Positions 17,786-25,598 of a stretch of 64,000 nucleotides of DNA are shown here, one piece after another. The notes beneath the pieces are model-generated. The model had not been told where the DNA came from, searched no databases, and saw only the letters and a program-made list of their open reading frames with translations. Within the stretch, counting starts at the first letter, position 1; each line of letters opens with the position of its first letter. The translations under genes were made by a program, and so were the position numbers. Location of the stretch: assembly GCF_014646135.1 (NCBI RefSeq), contig NZ_BMMW01000003.1:186001-250000 (forward strand), written 5' to 3'. The DNA is from Nocardia camponoti. GTDB taxonomy: Bacteria; Actinomycetota; Actinomycetes; Mycobacteriales; Mycobacteriaceae.

Positions 17786-18961
17786 ATGAAGACTATTGCC
17801 AAGTTAGTGCCAGCAGTGTTAGCGCTCGCAACTCTCGCCGCTTGCTCGACCCAACACAGCGCCACGACTGAAACGGTGAAGTTCTCTGATCTTGAGCCAG
17901 GGAACTTCATTACATCCCCGAGGGACCCCAACGAAGCCAAGGTCGACGACACTGGACTCGCCATCGAGGCGGTACGCCTTGGCGAATTCGTCCCGCTGCC
18001 AATGGATGTCGATCCGAGTTACGAATTTCAAGAACAGACAACCCCACGAACACGAGTCACTAAGGGTATTCCCGGATCGCTCTCGTTCGTCAAAGAGGAA
18101 GAGTTTGCCGAAACGCTCAATGGAATGACGGTTGGTTGGATGACCAGCGGCCACCGAAGAATTTCTAGCACTGCTGGTCGCCAAGGCTTTATCTACGTTT
18201 TCCGTTTCGAGTCCGAATCTGACGCTAATGCCGCGAAGCTACGAGTGCTTGAGAAGCAGCGGCGACCAAACGATCAGGACGTGACTGTCCCGGGAGTCGT
18301 TGGGGTGTCGAGCAAATGGAACGGTGTGGACCTTGACGCATGGCAGACGAGCAAGAATTTCCTCATCGGAGTCCGGGTCGTCGACTACTTGAGCGACGGT
18401 CCCGACGGAGCACTGGCGTTCACGGCGAGCGCCTATAAGAAGACCAGCGAAATGCTTGCCGCCTACGTGCCGACGCCCCCGGACAAAATTAGCAAGCTTC
18501 CGATTGACACCGACGAGATGCTGAGCAGGGTACTTCCGAGTCCTCGCGAAGAGTTCCGGCTGAATATCCCGGATGCGGCCGTCGAGTCGGCTCACGCCTC
18601 GTTGGGACACGATTACCGGCCGAGGGCGACAGCTAAAGCACTGTCCGATGCGGGTGTAGATATTGTCGCGAATGACGGCAAGACACGGGTGTACCGTGCG
18701 GCGAACGCGACCGTCACGAGCAAACTAATTGATGATCTGCTGGAACCTGCCACGGATTATCGGAAGCCGATCGATTCCCCTCGGAATCTCCCCAACGCCC
18801 GTTGTTTTCAGGGCAAAGACGATGGCGTACCGAGCTGGGCGGAACGGCCGGTTTGCTATGTCGCGTTCGACCGATACGTGGCGCGCGTAATGAGTTATTC
18901 GACTGCGGAGCTCATGCAGCGGACGGCTGCGCAATATATCCTGCTGAGCTCTGGAAGATAA
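17786..18961 (+). CDS. Lipoprotein L8 of the paralogous array (B-type)
   Basis: 391 residues from the ATG at 17786, after AGGGGGAGAC. Lipobox LAAC (Cys20). B-type marks: FSDLEPGNFITSP, IEAVRLGEFVPLPMDVDPSYEF, FVYVFRF-like strand block (IYVFRFESESDA), DTDEMLSRVLPSP, RVYRAAN, PNARCF, PVCYVAFDRYVARV and AAQYILL. Last member of the array, closing the fourth A-B pair. A strong hairpin lies 43 bp after its stop. Codon use is less GC-rich, as in L7. Function unknown. Confidence 0.9.
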   Translation: MKTIAKLVPAVLALATLAACSTQHSATTETVKFSDLEPGNFITSPRDPNEAKVDDTGLAIEAVRLGEFVPLPMDVDPSYEFQEQTTPRTRVTKGIPGSLSFVKEEEFAETLNGMTVGWMTSGHRRISSTAGRQGFIYVFRFESESDANAAKLRVLEKQRRPNDQDVTVPGVVGVSSKWNGVDLDAWQTSKNFLIGVRVVDYLSDGPDGALAFTASAYKKTSEMLAAYVPTPPDKISKLPIDTDEMLSRVLPSPREEFRLNIPDAAVESAHASLGHDYRPRATAKALSDAGVDIVANDGKTRVYRAANATVTSKLIDDLLEPATDYRKPIDSPRNLPNARCFQGKDDGVPSWAERPVCYVAFDRYVARVMSYSTAELMQRTAAQYILLSSGR

Positions 18962-19003
18962 TTTGCACTTCGGACTATGATCGGCCTTCGGCACGATACC
19001 GCC

Positions 19004-19042
19004 AAAAAACGGCAGCCTCAGCAATTTGCGGAGGCTGCCGTT
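19004..19042 (-). terminator. Rho-independent terminator for the Esx pair
   Basis: Perfect 12-bp stem (19008-19019 with 19031-19042) and an 11-nt loop. On the minus strand it is followed by six T, with the two stem-base A:T pairs included, then GGC. The T-run orientation assigns it to the leftward Esx genes. The stem may also slow transcription arriving from L8. Confidence 0.8.
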
Positions 19043-19062
19043 GGAAAGATATGAGCGACGCT

Positions 19063-19344
19063 TTAGAACTGTGCCGACAGGCTACGGTCTGTAGCCTGGA
19101 AGTCTTCGTGGCATTGCTTTGCCAGTACGCCCGCCCGCTCGGCGAGCATAGTCAGTTCGTTCTGCGTAGTCTGCCATTGTGCCTGGCGGGCGGCTGCGGC
19201 TTCCTTCGTATTACCGTCTTGAGAATTGAAGAAGGAGTCGAAGTCTTGCTTGAAGTCTTCCAGGTCCGCTTTGATAGCCTTAGCCTTATCAGCGATCAGC
19301 TGGGCGGAGGCGGGCGCCGCAGCGCTAACCTTTTTTACGTCCAC
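19063..19344 (-). CDS. Small Esx/WXG100-like protein lacking the WxG motif (EsxT position)
   Basis: 93 residues from a GTG preceded by GAGGAGA. All-helical and rich in Ala, Gln, Lys and Glu. The turn between the two predicted helices reads FFNSQDGNTK instead of WxG. Size, partner gene 32 bp upstream and position next to an Rv3446c-like gene and eccC match the EsxT member of the ESX-4 EsxT/EsxU pair. No C-terminal YxxxD/E export signal is visible. Probably forms a heterodimer with the 19377-19688 product that is exported by ESX #1. It is preceded on the transcript by its WEG-containing partner and followed by a terminator. Confidence 0.82.
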   Translation of the reverse strand: MDVKKVSAAAPASAQLIADKAKAIKADLEDFKQDFDSFFNSQDGNTKEAAAARQAQWQTTQNELTMLAERAGVLAKQCHEDFQATDRSLSAQF

Positions 19345-19376
19345 TGCGTTATCTCCTCGTAGGTGGGGTTAGTTGT

Positions 19377-19688
19377 TCAGAGGGGGGGAAGGTTGAGACC
19401 GCCAAGCGCCGATGAACTCGCCTCATCTTGCCCCCGGATCTGCTGCGAGGTCTGGCCGAGAAGACCAGACGCCTCCATGAGCAGGTTCTGTTGCTTCTGC
19501 GCACGTTCCTGAAAGTCAAGCATGACTTTCTGGAAGGCGCGCGCGGCGTCGCCCTCCCACAGGCCTGGCACAAGACTGTTGGTCTCATCATCGATGAAGG
19601 AGATCGCAGCCTGCAACGTGCCGTGCATCTGCTCGAAGCTCTGCGACTGTTTGTCGATGCCTACCGCATCAAGGTTGAAATCGGTCAC
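19377..19688 (-). CDS. WXG100 family Esx protein (EsxU-like)
   Basis: 103 residues from a GTG with a strong AAGGAG 8 nt upstream. Contains LWEGDAARAF at ~43-52, the WXG turn of WXG100 proteins, between two amphipathic helices rich in Gln. The tail (Ser/Gly/Leu-rich, ending NLPPL) is flexible, without YxxxD/E. First gene of the Esx pair; the 250-bp gap upstream carries a perfect 14-bp palindrome. Expected to dimerise with the 19063-19344 product and be recognised by EccC. Confidence 0.9.
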   Translation of the reverse strand: MTDFNLDAVGIDKQSQSFEQMHGTLQAAISFIDDETNSLVPGLWEGDAARAFQKVMLDFQERAQKQQNLLMEASGLLGQTSQQIRGQDEASSSALGGLNLPPL

Positions 19689-19760
19689 CGTTTGTCTCCT
19701 TACGGTCGGTTTGGGGAGACTCTTGCTCCCTACTTAATTGGACGCCGCCCGAAGCGGATC

Positions 19761-19774
19761 GGTTCCATGGAACC
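19761..19774. promoter_or_regulatory. 14-bp perfect palindrome upstream of the Esx pair
   Basis: GGTTCCATGGAACC is a perfect palindrome in the 250-bp gap (19689-19938). It lies about 25 bp upstream of an A/T-rich TTAAGT element that could be the -10 of the leftward Esx transcript. Position and symmetry fit a dimeric regulator site. The rest of the gap shows only a pyrimidine-rich patch at 19840-19860. Confidence 0.45.
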
Positions 19775-19938
19775 TCACACAAATTTCAGGCGACTGAAGA
19801 TCTTCTTGTCGCGCCGCGGTGCGAACGTGGCGCGCCCACCCCATCCCCCTTCCCCCTGAGCTCTGCACATCGGACTGATGAGCTGCAGGTGCAGCTTACC
19901 GACCACCTCGCGGCGGCGCCAGATGCGGTCTTCGGCGA

Positions 19939-21375
19939 TCATGAGTCGACATGAAGTCGACCGATTACGGTCTCGCATGCGGACCTAATCGCCTCCCAGT
20001 CGCCGCGATACTGGCAGCCGGTGCTGACTTGCAGCCCCTTCTCCAGGACAACAGACCAGCGAACTGTCGAGCCATCGGCTGGGTGTTCGTCGTACGACAA
20101 ACCCGGCTGGCCGGACAGCACGGTGCCGCGCCGGATCGGCGACAGTGACCCCGCCGGTCGACCGCGTGCTTGATTCTCTAAATCGGCACGCACCGCGTCG
20201 ATGGTGACGTCTGCGCCAATCGCTTTCTGCGTGAGGGTAATTCGCTGAGGAGTGGCACTGTCCGGGCGCAGCTCAATGCGCGTCGACGTGACGTCTCGGT
20301 GCCACCCAGCAGGGATGTCGAACGTGATCCTGCCAACGGATTCGACGGTGGTTGTCGGCGCTGAACTTGGCGGCGTCACGGTGAGCGGCTGATGCCCGAA
20401 AGTCGCTGGGACGGGCGTTCGCGCCGACGTGTCTAAAGCGGCAGAGTCTGAAGGTTCCGGACCACGAATATGCAGAAAGAGACCCGCTGCAGCCGCGATG
20501 GCGACAGTCGCAACTGCCGCGACGACGGCAAAAGCACGGGTCCGTGATGGCCGGTCCTGTGCGGCACGGGCACGAAGTCCACCAACCCACTCAGCTTGTG
20601 ACGGCGCGATCGTGGGCGTGTACACCGGGACCGGGACGACCGGGCAGGAAATTTCCAGCGCGAGACGTTGACGTATTTCGACCGGGTGCTCGTAGACCGA
20701 CTCGGCGACTTCCCTCACAACAGTGAGGATTTCGGGTGGGACGCGGCCGAACACGTGCAGCAGTCGTACGCGGTGGAGTTCACCGTGCTCGGTCAGCATC
20801 GTCTCAAGTGCGCGACGGCCAGCAGGACTCGCCAACTCGACGGGTGCAAGCACCGGGTCGTACTCGCAGATGCCTACGTGGGCCCCACGACCGTCGTACT
20901 CGACGAGCGTAGCGGTTGTCGATAGCGAGTCGAACTCAAAGCAAACAGACCGAGTCAGCCGACGCGTCGCCTCGTCGGTATTCGATACGCGCTCGGCGAT
21001 GGGCACGAACTCAACGTCGTTCGTGAGAGACCGTGCGGCATCGTCAAACCGCTCGCGCGTACGACGGCTCCAACTCGTCGGATGAACGACAACTAGTCGA
21101 TCACACGGCAATTCAATGCGAAGTCCGCCGAGCAGCTCAGTTAGCACCACCCGCATCGCCGCGGCCGTGCTAAAGGACAATCCGTCGAACGCAAGCCACT
21201 CGTCAACCACGTGCCGGACGGCTGATGCCGTCCGACCATCCAGGTTAAGCGGTTGCCCAGCGATCAGTCCGTTGTGATCGCTGTTCAACATGACCGACGG
21301 GACTATGTCCCAGTGTGTTTCGGTCGCGCGAGCCCAGATCCTTCCTTCGGAAACAATCAGCTCGACGACGTTCAT
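19939..21375 (-). CDS. Type VII secretion-associated protein, Rv3446c family
   Basis: 478 residues. The ATG at 21375 is chosen because it overlaps the eccC stop as ATGA; a further upstream start at 21393 exists. N-terminal ~280 residues are a divergent Hsp70/actin-like fold. They are followed by one membrane helix (~288-310, AFAVVAAVATVAIAAAAGLF) and an external C-terminal domain (~345-475) with FDIPAGWHRD, RITLTQK, ADLENQA, GQPGLSYDE and two Cys. This is the layout of the protein between eccC4 and esxT/U in M. tuberculosis ESX-4 (TIGR03931-type C-terminal domain, recalled). Coupled to eccC; role in ESX-4 secretion unknown. Confidence 0.88.
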   Translation of the reverse strand: MNVVELIVSEGRIWARATETHWDIVPSVMLNSDHNGLIAGQPLNLDGRTASAVRHVVDEWLAFDGLSFSTAAAMRVVLTELLGGLRIELPCDRLVVVHPTSWSRRTRERFDDAARSLTNDVEFVPIAERVSNTDEATRRLTRSVCFEFDSLSTTATLVEYDGRGAHVGICEYDPVLAPVELASPAGRRALETMLTEHGELHRVRLLHVFGRVPPEILTVVREVAESVYEHPVEIRQRLALEISCPVVPVPVYTPTIAPSQAEWVGGLRARAAQDRPSRTRAFAVVAAVATVAIAAAAGLFLHIRGPEPSDSAALDTSARTPVPATFGHQPLTVTPPSSAPTTTVESVGRITFDIPAGWHRDVTSTRIELRPDSATPQRITLTQKAIGADVTIDAVRADLENQARGRPAGSLSPIRRGTVLSGQPGLSYDEHPADGSTVRWSVVLEKGLQVSTGCQYRGDWEAIRSACETVIGRLHVDS

Positions 21376-24300
21376 TCTGCCTGCGGCATCCATGCGGTTT
21401 GGATAAGGCCTTCGCCACCTCGGGTGACGTACATGCCACGGCCTGCGGGCTTGGGCCCAGGGCGCGTTGCCCCCATCAGCACACCTTCATCGCGACTGGC
21501 GCTCAAGATAAGTCCCGCGGCACCAACGTCTTTCATGCGCGCGACGGTGGCTTCGTACATCGCTCGTCCAGCACCACCAGAACGTCGAGCGATGATCAGG
21601 TGGAAGCCCATGTCGCGCGCGTGCGGAAGCGCATCAACAAGCGCGGCAACGGGATTGCCACTCGGCGACGCGACCAGGTCGTAGTCGTCAACGATGACAT
21701 ACAACTCAGGAAGCCCGTTGAGCCACGCGCGCTCACGCAACTGCTGCGGGGTGACATCTTGACCGGGAGCGCGGTTGGCTACGTACCTGGCCAGTTCGCG
21801 CATCTGGTCATTGAACTTTGGTGCTGTCGAGCCGTAGCCAGCCTCGTATTCAGCGGGCACGGATCCCAGCAACGTTCGGCGGTAGTCACCGACGATAAAG
21901 CGCGCCTCGTTGGGCGAGTTCGACGCCGCGATACTTTCCATGATCGACCGCAGCAGCGTGGTCTTACCGGACTCCGAGTCGCCGATGACGATGAGGTGGG
22001 GACTCTCGTTGAAGTCGAGGTAGACGGGCGCGAGTTCGGCCTCGTTGATACCGATCGGGATGCGGAGGCACTTGCCCGAACGGTCGACGTTGCTCGCCCA
22101 ATTGCCAGCAAGGTGCAGCAACTGTTCGCGCGGCAGTCGGTCCGGCAGCATCCGGACCTCCTGTGCGAATCGACCCGGGGTTGCCGCGCGGATCTGTTCG
22201 ACCGCGGCAGCGACCGCTTGGCCGAGTGCGGCTGGGTCGACAGAGCCATCGATTCGCGGCAACGCCGTGAGCATGTGCAGCGCGTCTGGTGTCATACCGC
22301 GACCAGGCCGCCCCTGCGGAACCAACGCGGCATGCTTGCGGCCCAGGTCGGAGTCCATCGGGTCGCCGAGGCGAAGCTCGATGCGAGTACCGATCTGATC
22401 CTTGAGCGCAGGGCGCGCTTCCGCCCACCGGTTGAGCGCGATAACGACGTGGACGCCGTACGAAAGACCCTGTACCGCAAGGTTATTGATCGACTGCTCA
22501 AGCGCGTCGAAGTCTTGCCGGATCGAGCCGAAGCCGTCAATGACCATGAACACGTCGCCGAACGGATCTTCGTGCGCACCGGCGGCCGCTGGGCTCGACG
22601 AGGGCGGCATCGAGCGCAGGCGACGGAATTCCGCCATCGATTCGATGCCGAGCTGCCGGAACTTCGCCTCGCGCATGCGGACGATGGTCGTCATCTCGGC
22701 GATAGTGCGGCGCACCTGATCCTCGTCAAGACGGCTTGCGACTGAGCCGACGTGCGGCAGCCCAAGCAGCGACGACAACGTGCCGCCACCGAAATCGAGG
22801 CAGTAGAACTGGACCTGCTCGGCGGTGTGGGTCAGCGACATGGCCATGATCAGCGCGCGCAGCGCGTTCGACTTGCCCGACTGGGGACCGCCGACGATGG
22901 CGACGTTGCCGCGAGAACCGGACAGGTCGATGACGTACGGGTCGCGACGCTGGTCGTATGGCCGGTCCACAATGCCGATAGGCGCACGCAACGTGGCGAT
23001 GGGCGACCATTCGCCGGTGAGCAGTGAGCGCGGAACGAGTTGATCGAGAGTTGGTGCGTCGCCGAGCGGCGGCAACCAGATCTCGTGCGCTGGCCGACCG
23101 TGGCCTGCGATCCGCGACACCAGCATGTCGAGGTTCGAAATGCCTTCGCCCTCGTCGTCGGCTTCAGCAACGAAGCTAGTTTCGACAGGCAGCGGTAGGC
23201 GATCCGAGGCACGGAAGCTTACCTGGTGCGCGTCGAACGGGCGTGCGGCGACGTCGATTTCACCAGCGACGGTGCCGGCGACGGTGACCTCGCGCTGCGG
23301 GCCCGCACCAACGTAAGTGCCCGAGACGTAGGACGCCTGGAAGCGCTGAATCTCCCCCGACCCACCCTTGAGGTATCCCCCACCCGGCGAGTTCGGCAAG
23401 TTGTACGCGTCCGGCACGCCCAAAACCTGGCGAGATTCGTTCGCCGAGAACGTCTTTAGGCCGATTCGGTACGACAAGTGCGACTCAAGGCCCTTGAGTT
23501 TGCCCTCTTCCAAACGCTGTGACGCGAGCAAAAGGTGTACGTGCAGCGAGCGGCCAAGGCGGCCGATCATCACGAAAAGTTCCGCGAAATCCGGGTGCTG
23601 GGTCAACAGTTCGGAGAACTCGTCGAGGACCACGAACAGTGCGGGGAGTGGGTCGAGGTCAGCGCCTGCCGCGCGTGCCTTCTCGTATTCGAGCACGTTC
23701 GCGAAGTTGCCTGCCTGGCGCAGCACTTCCTGGCGGCGGTTCATTTCGCCTGCCAGGGCGTCTTTCATGCGGTCGACGAGGTCGGCTTCCTCTTCCAAGT
23801 TGGTGATGATCGCCGCGACGTGCGGGACACCCTCAAGGCCGAGGAAGGTCGCGCCGCCCTTGAAGTCGACGAGGACCAAGTTCAGTTGGTCGGGCGAGTG
23901 CGTCGCCAGCATGCTCAGTACCAGCGTGCGCAGGAATTCCGACTTGCCCGAACCGGTCGCGCCGATGCACAGGCCGTGCGGGCCCATGCCGTTTTCGGCG
24001 GCTTCCTTGATGTCGAGTTCGACTGGCAGGCCGTCGGCGCCAACGCCGAACGGCACACGCAACCGCTCGCGGCCGTAGCGCGGACGCCACGCCTGCTGCG
24101 GATTGAAGTTGCCAATGTCGCCCAGGCTCATCAGTTGGGTCCAGGTGTTGATGGCTTCGGCGTCGTCGGTGTCGGTATCGGCACCGATGCGCTGCACCGC
24201 CGCACGGAACGGGGCCAGTCGACGCGCGGCCTGCTGCGCCTGCTCAGCGCTAATCCGGTCGATGCCAGCGAAGCGTTCCTGGTTGCCCGACGCGCCTCGA

Positions 24301-25412
24301 CCGAAGCATTCGCCGTTGTCGACAACGAGCTTGATGCCACGCGAAGCGGCGAGGCGCGGTGCGTAATTGCACAGGTCAAGGATGGTGACGCCCTCGTAGC
24401 CCGACTCGCGCAACTGCTCGTCTTCGGCTTCGAGCAGACCGCCGTCGACAAGTAGCACGATGTGCACGAGGTTGGGATTGTTCGGCTGGTTGCGCGAGTA
24501 GCGAACACGGTTGGCAAGCAGCGGGTGCAGGCTCGCGAGAGCTTCGCGAATCGAGCCGTAGAACATGCGCTGCGACCCGATGCCGTCTTGCGATTCGGGG
24601 TGCTGGGTGTGCGGGAGCCACTTGGTCCACTCCCACTCGCGCGCGGTGTCGGGACCACAAACTACGGCGACGAGCACCTGATCGGGAGCCTGAAACATGC
24701 ACAGCTGCAACAACATTGCGCGCGTCATGTCGCGGGCTTGGACGCGGTCGCCGTCGAGCGCGATGGTGCCGAAGCCCTTGACCGCGATCGCGGTAGGCAG
24801 ATCGGGCACGGTGGAATGGGTGCGAACGAACCTGCGCAGCGACACCGCGGCGATGGGTTCGAGTTCTTCAACCGGACCGGTCTCCGGCGCGACAAGCCGG
24901 GTTGCCAACCGCTGGCCACCTAGGCCGATGCGCGCGTGGCAGAAATCCTTGTCGCCCGATCGACGTTCCCACATGCGACTCGTGCCAGCGAGCATCCAGA
25001 TGAGCCCTGGCTCTGGGTGACTCCACTCGACAGCGGCGCGCTGCTGCTTGGCGGTCTCATCGACATCGCGACGCACCTGGTCGAGGTAGCGCAGGTAGTC
25101 CTTGCGGTCCTCATTCGCCTCGGCGGCCTTGGCCCCTTTGCCGCCGCCCTGACCGAACATCGTGACCATCGACATGATCATCATCAGCGGGAACATCATC
25201 GACATTGGGTTGGACAGCATGCCGCTGCCCTGGGTGAACATCAGCGCCATCATGCCGACCATGCCGACGACCATCACGACAGGCATGAGCTTCATCAACA
25301 GGTTGCCCGGCGTGATGCGCGGGATCTCTGGTGGCGGCTGCAAGGTGACCTCGCCACCCGGCGTACGCGGCAGCTCGCGGCGGGCACGGCGTTGGAACCG
25401 GACTGTGCTCAT
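21372..25412 (-). CDS. eccC: EccC, FtsK/SpoIIIE-type ATPase of ESX #1
   Basis: 1346 residues, a single unsplit EccC. Two N-terminal membrane helices rich in Met (~38-85, with SNPMSMMFP). Three P-loop ATPase domains: D1 Walker A GATGSGKSEFLRT (~482) and Walker B VLVDFKGGATF; D2 GGPQSGKSNALRA (~839); D3 GDSESGKTTLLRS (~1141). EccC is the motor that binds Esx substrates through its C-terminal domains and drives ESX export across the cytoplasmic membrane. It ends with ATGA overlap into the Rv3446c-like gene, and the Esx pair lies further down, so all are leftward. The upstream 186 bp to eccD holds its promoter; AGGGGGG is the Shine-Dalgarno-like sequence. Confidence 0.97.
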   Translation of the reverse strand: MSTVRFQRRARRELPRTPGGEVTLQPPPEIPRITPGNLLMKLMPVVMVVGMVGMMALMFTQGSGMLSNPMSMMFPLMMIMSMVTMFGQGGGKGAKAAEANEDRKDYLRYLDQVRRDVDETAKQQRAAVEWSHPEPGLIWMLAGTSRMWERRSGDKDFCHARIGLGGQRLATRLVAPETGPVEELEPIAAVSLRRFVRTHSTVPDLPTAIAVKGFGTIALDGDRVQARDMTRAMLLQLCMFQAPDQVLVAVVCGPDTAREWEWTKWLPHTQHPESQDGIGSQRMFYGSIREALASLHPLLANRVRYSRNQPNNPNLVHIVLLVDGGLLEAEDEQLRESGYEGVTILDLCNYAPRLAASRGIKLVVDNGECFGRGASGNQERFAGIDRISAEQAQQAARRLAPFRAAVQRIGADTDTDDAEAINTWTQLMSLGDIGNFNPQQAWRPRYGRERLRVPFGVGADGLPVELDIKEAAENGMGPHGLCIGATGSGKSEFLRTLVLSMLATHSPDQLNLVLVDFKGGATFLGLEGVPHVAAIITNLEEEADLVDRMKDALAGEMNRRQEVLRQAGNFANVLEYEKARAAGADLDPLPALFVVLDEFSELLTQHPDFAELFVMIGRLGRSLHVHLLLASQRLEEGKLKGLESHLSYRIGLKTFSANESRQVLGVPDAYNLPNSPGGGYLKGGSGEIQRFQASYVSGTYVGAGPQREVTVAGTVAGEIDVAARPFDAHQVSFRASDRLPLPVETSFVAEADDEGEGISNLDMLVSRIAGHGRPAHEIWLPPLGDAPTLDQLVPRSLLTGEWSPIATLRAPIGIVDRPYDQRRDPYVIDLSGSRGNVAIVGGPQSGKSNALRALIMAMSLTHTAEQVQFYCLDFGGGTLSSLLGLPHVGSVASRLDEDQVRRTIAEMTTIVRMREAKFRQLGIESMAEFRRLRSMPPSSSPAAAGAHEDPFGDVFMVIDGFGSIRQDFDALEQSINNLAVQGLSYGVHVVIALNRWAEARPALKDQIGTRIELRLGDPMDSDLGRKHAALVPQGRPGRGMTPDALHMLTALPRIDGSVDPAALGQAVAAAVEQIRAATPGRFAQEVRMLPDRLPREQLLHLAGNWASNVDRSGKCLRIPIGINEAELAPVYLDFNESPHLIVIGDSESGKTTLLRSIMESIAASNSPNEARFIVGDYRRTLLGSVPAEYEAGYGSTAPKFNDQMRELARYVANRAPGQDVTPQQLRERAWLNGLPELYVIVDDYDLVASPSGNPVAALVDALPHARDMGFHLIIARRSGGAGRAMYEATVARMKDVGAAGLILSASRDEGVLMGATRPGPKPAGRGMYVTRGGEGLIQTAWMPQAE

Positions 25413-25598
25413 GGTCGAAGAAACCCCCCTGGTGTCACTGCGGCAAGTCTGTCAGTTCACGACGCAGTGTAGAGGTCGTGGCTGACATGTCGTATGGTTC
25501 GTCAGGCATTCTGCTGTCCGAACAGTGGGTTCCGCAAACTCAGCGATCGTGGTGCGATCGTGCGGAAACACGAGGTAGAGACGGAGTTGGGGGAGATT

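Noticed and set aside
7468..18961. Mobile element or integron explanation for the lipoprotein array
   Set aside because: No transposase, integrase, terminal repeats or attC-like sites seen; paired tandem duplication explains it.
21315..22745. Rightward open frame (about 476 codons) opposite eccC of ESX #1
   Set aside because: No family motif, composition dominated by Arg and Val, entirely antisense to the D2-D3 ATPase domains.
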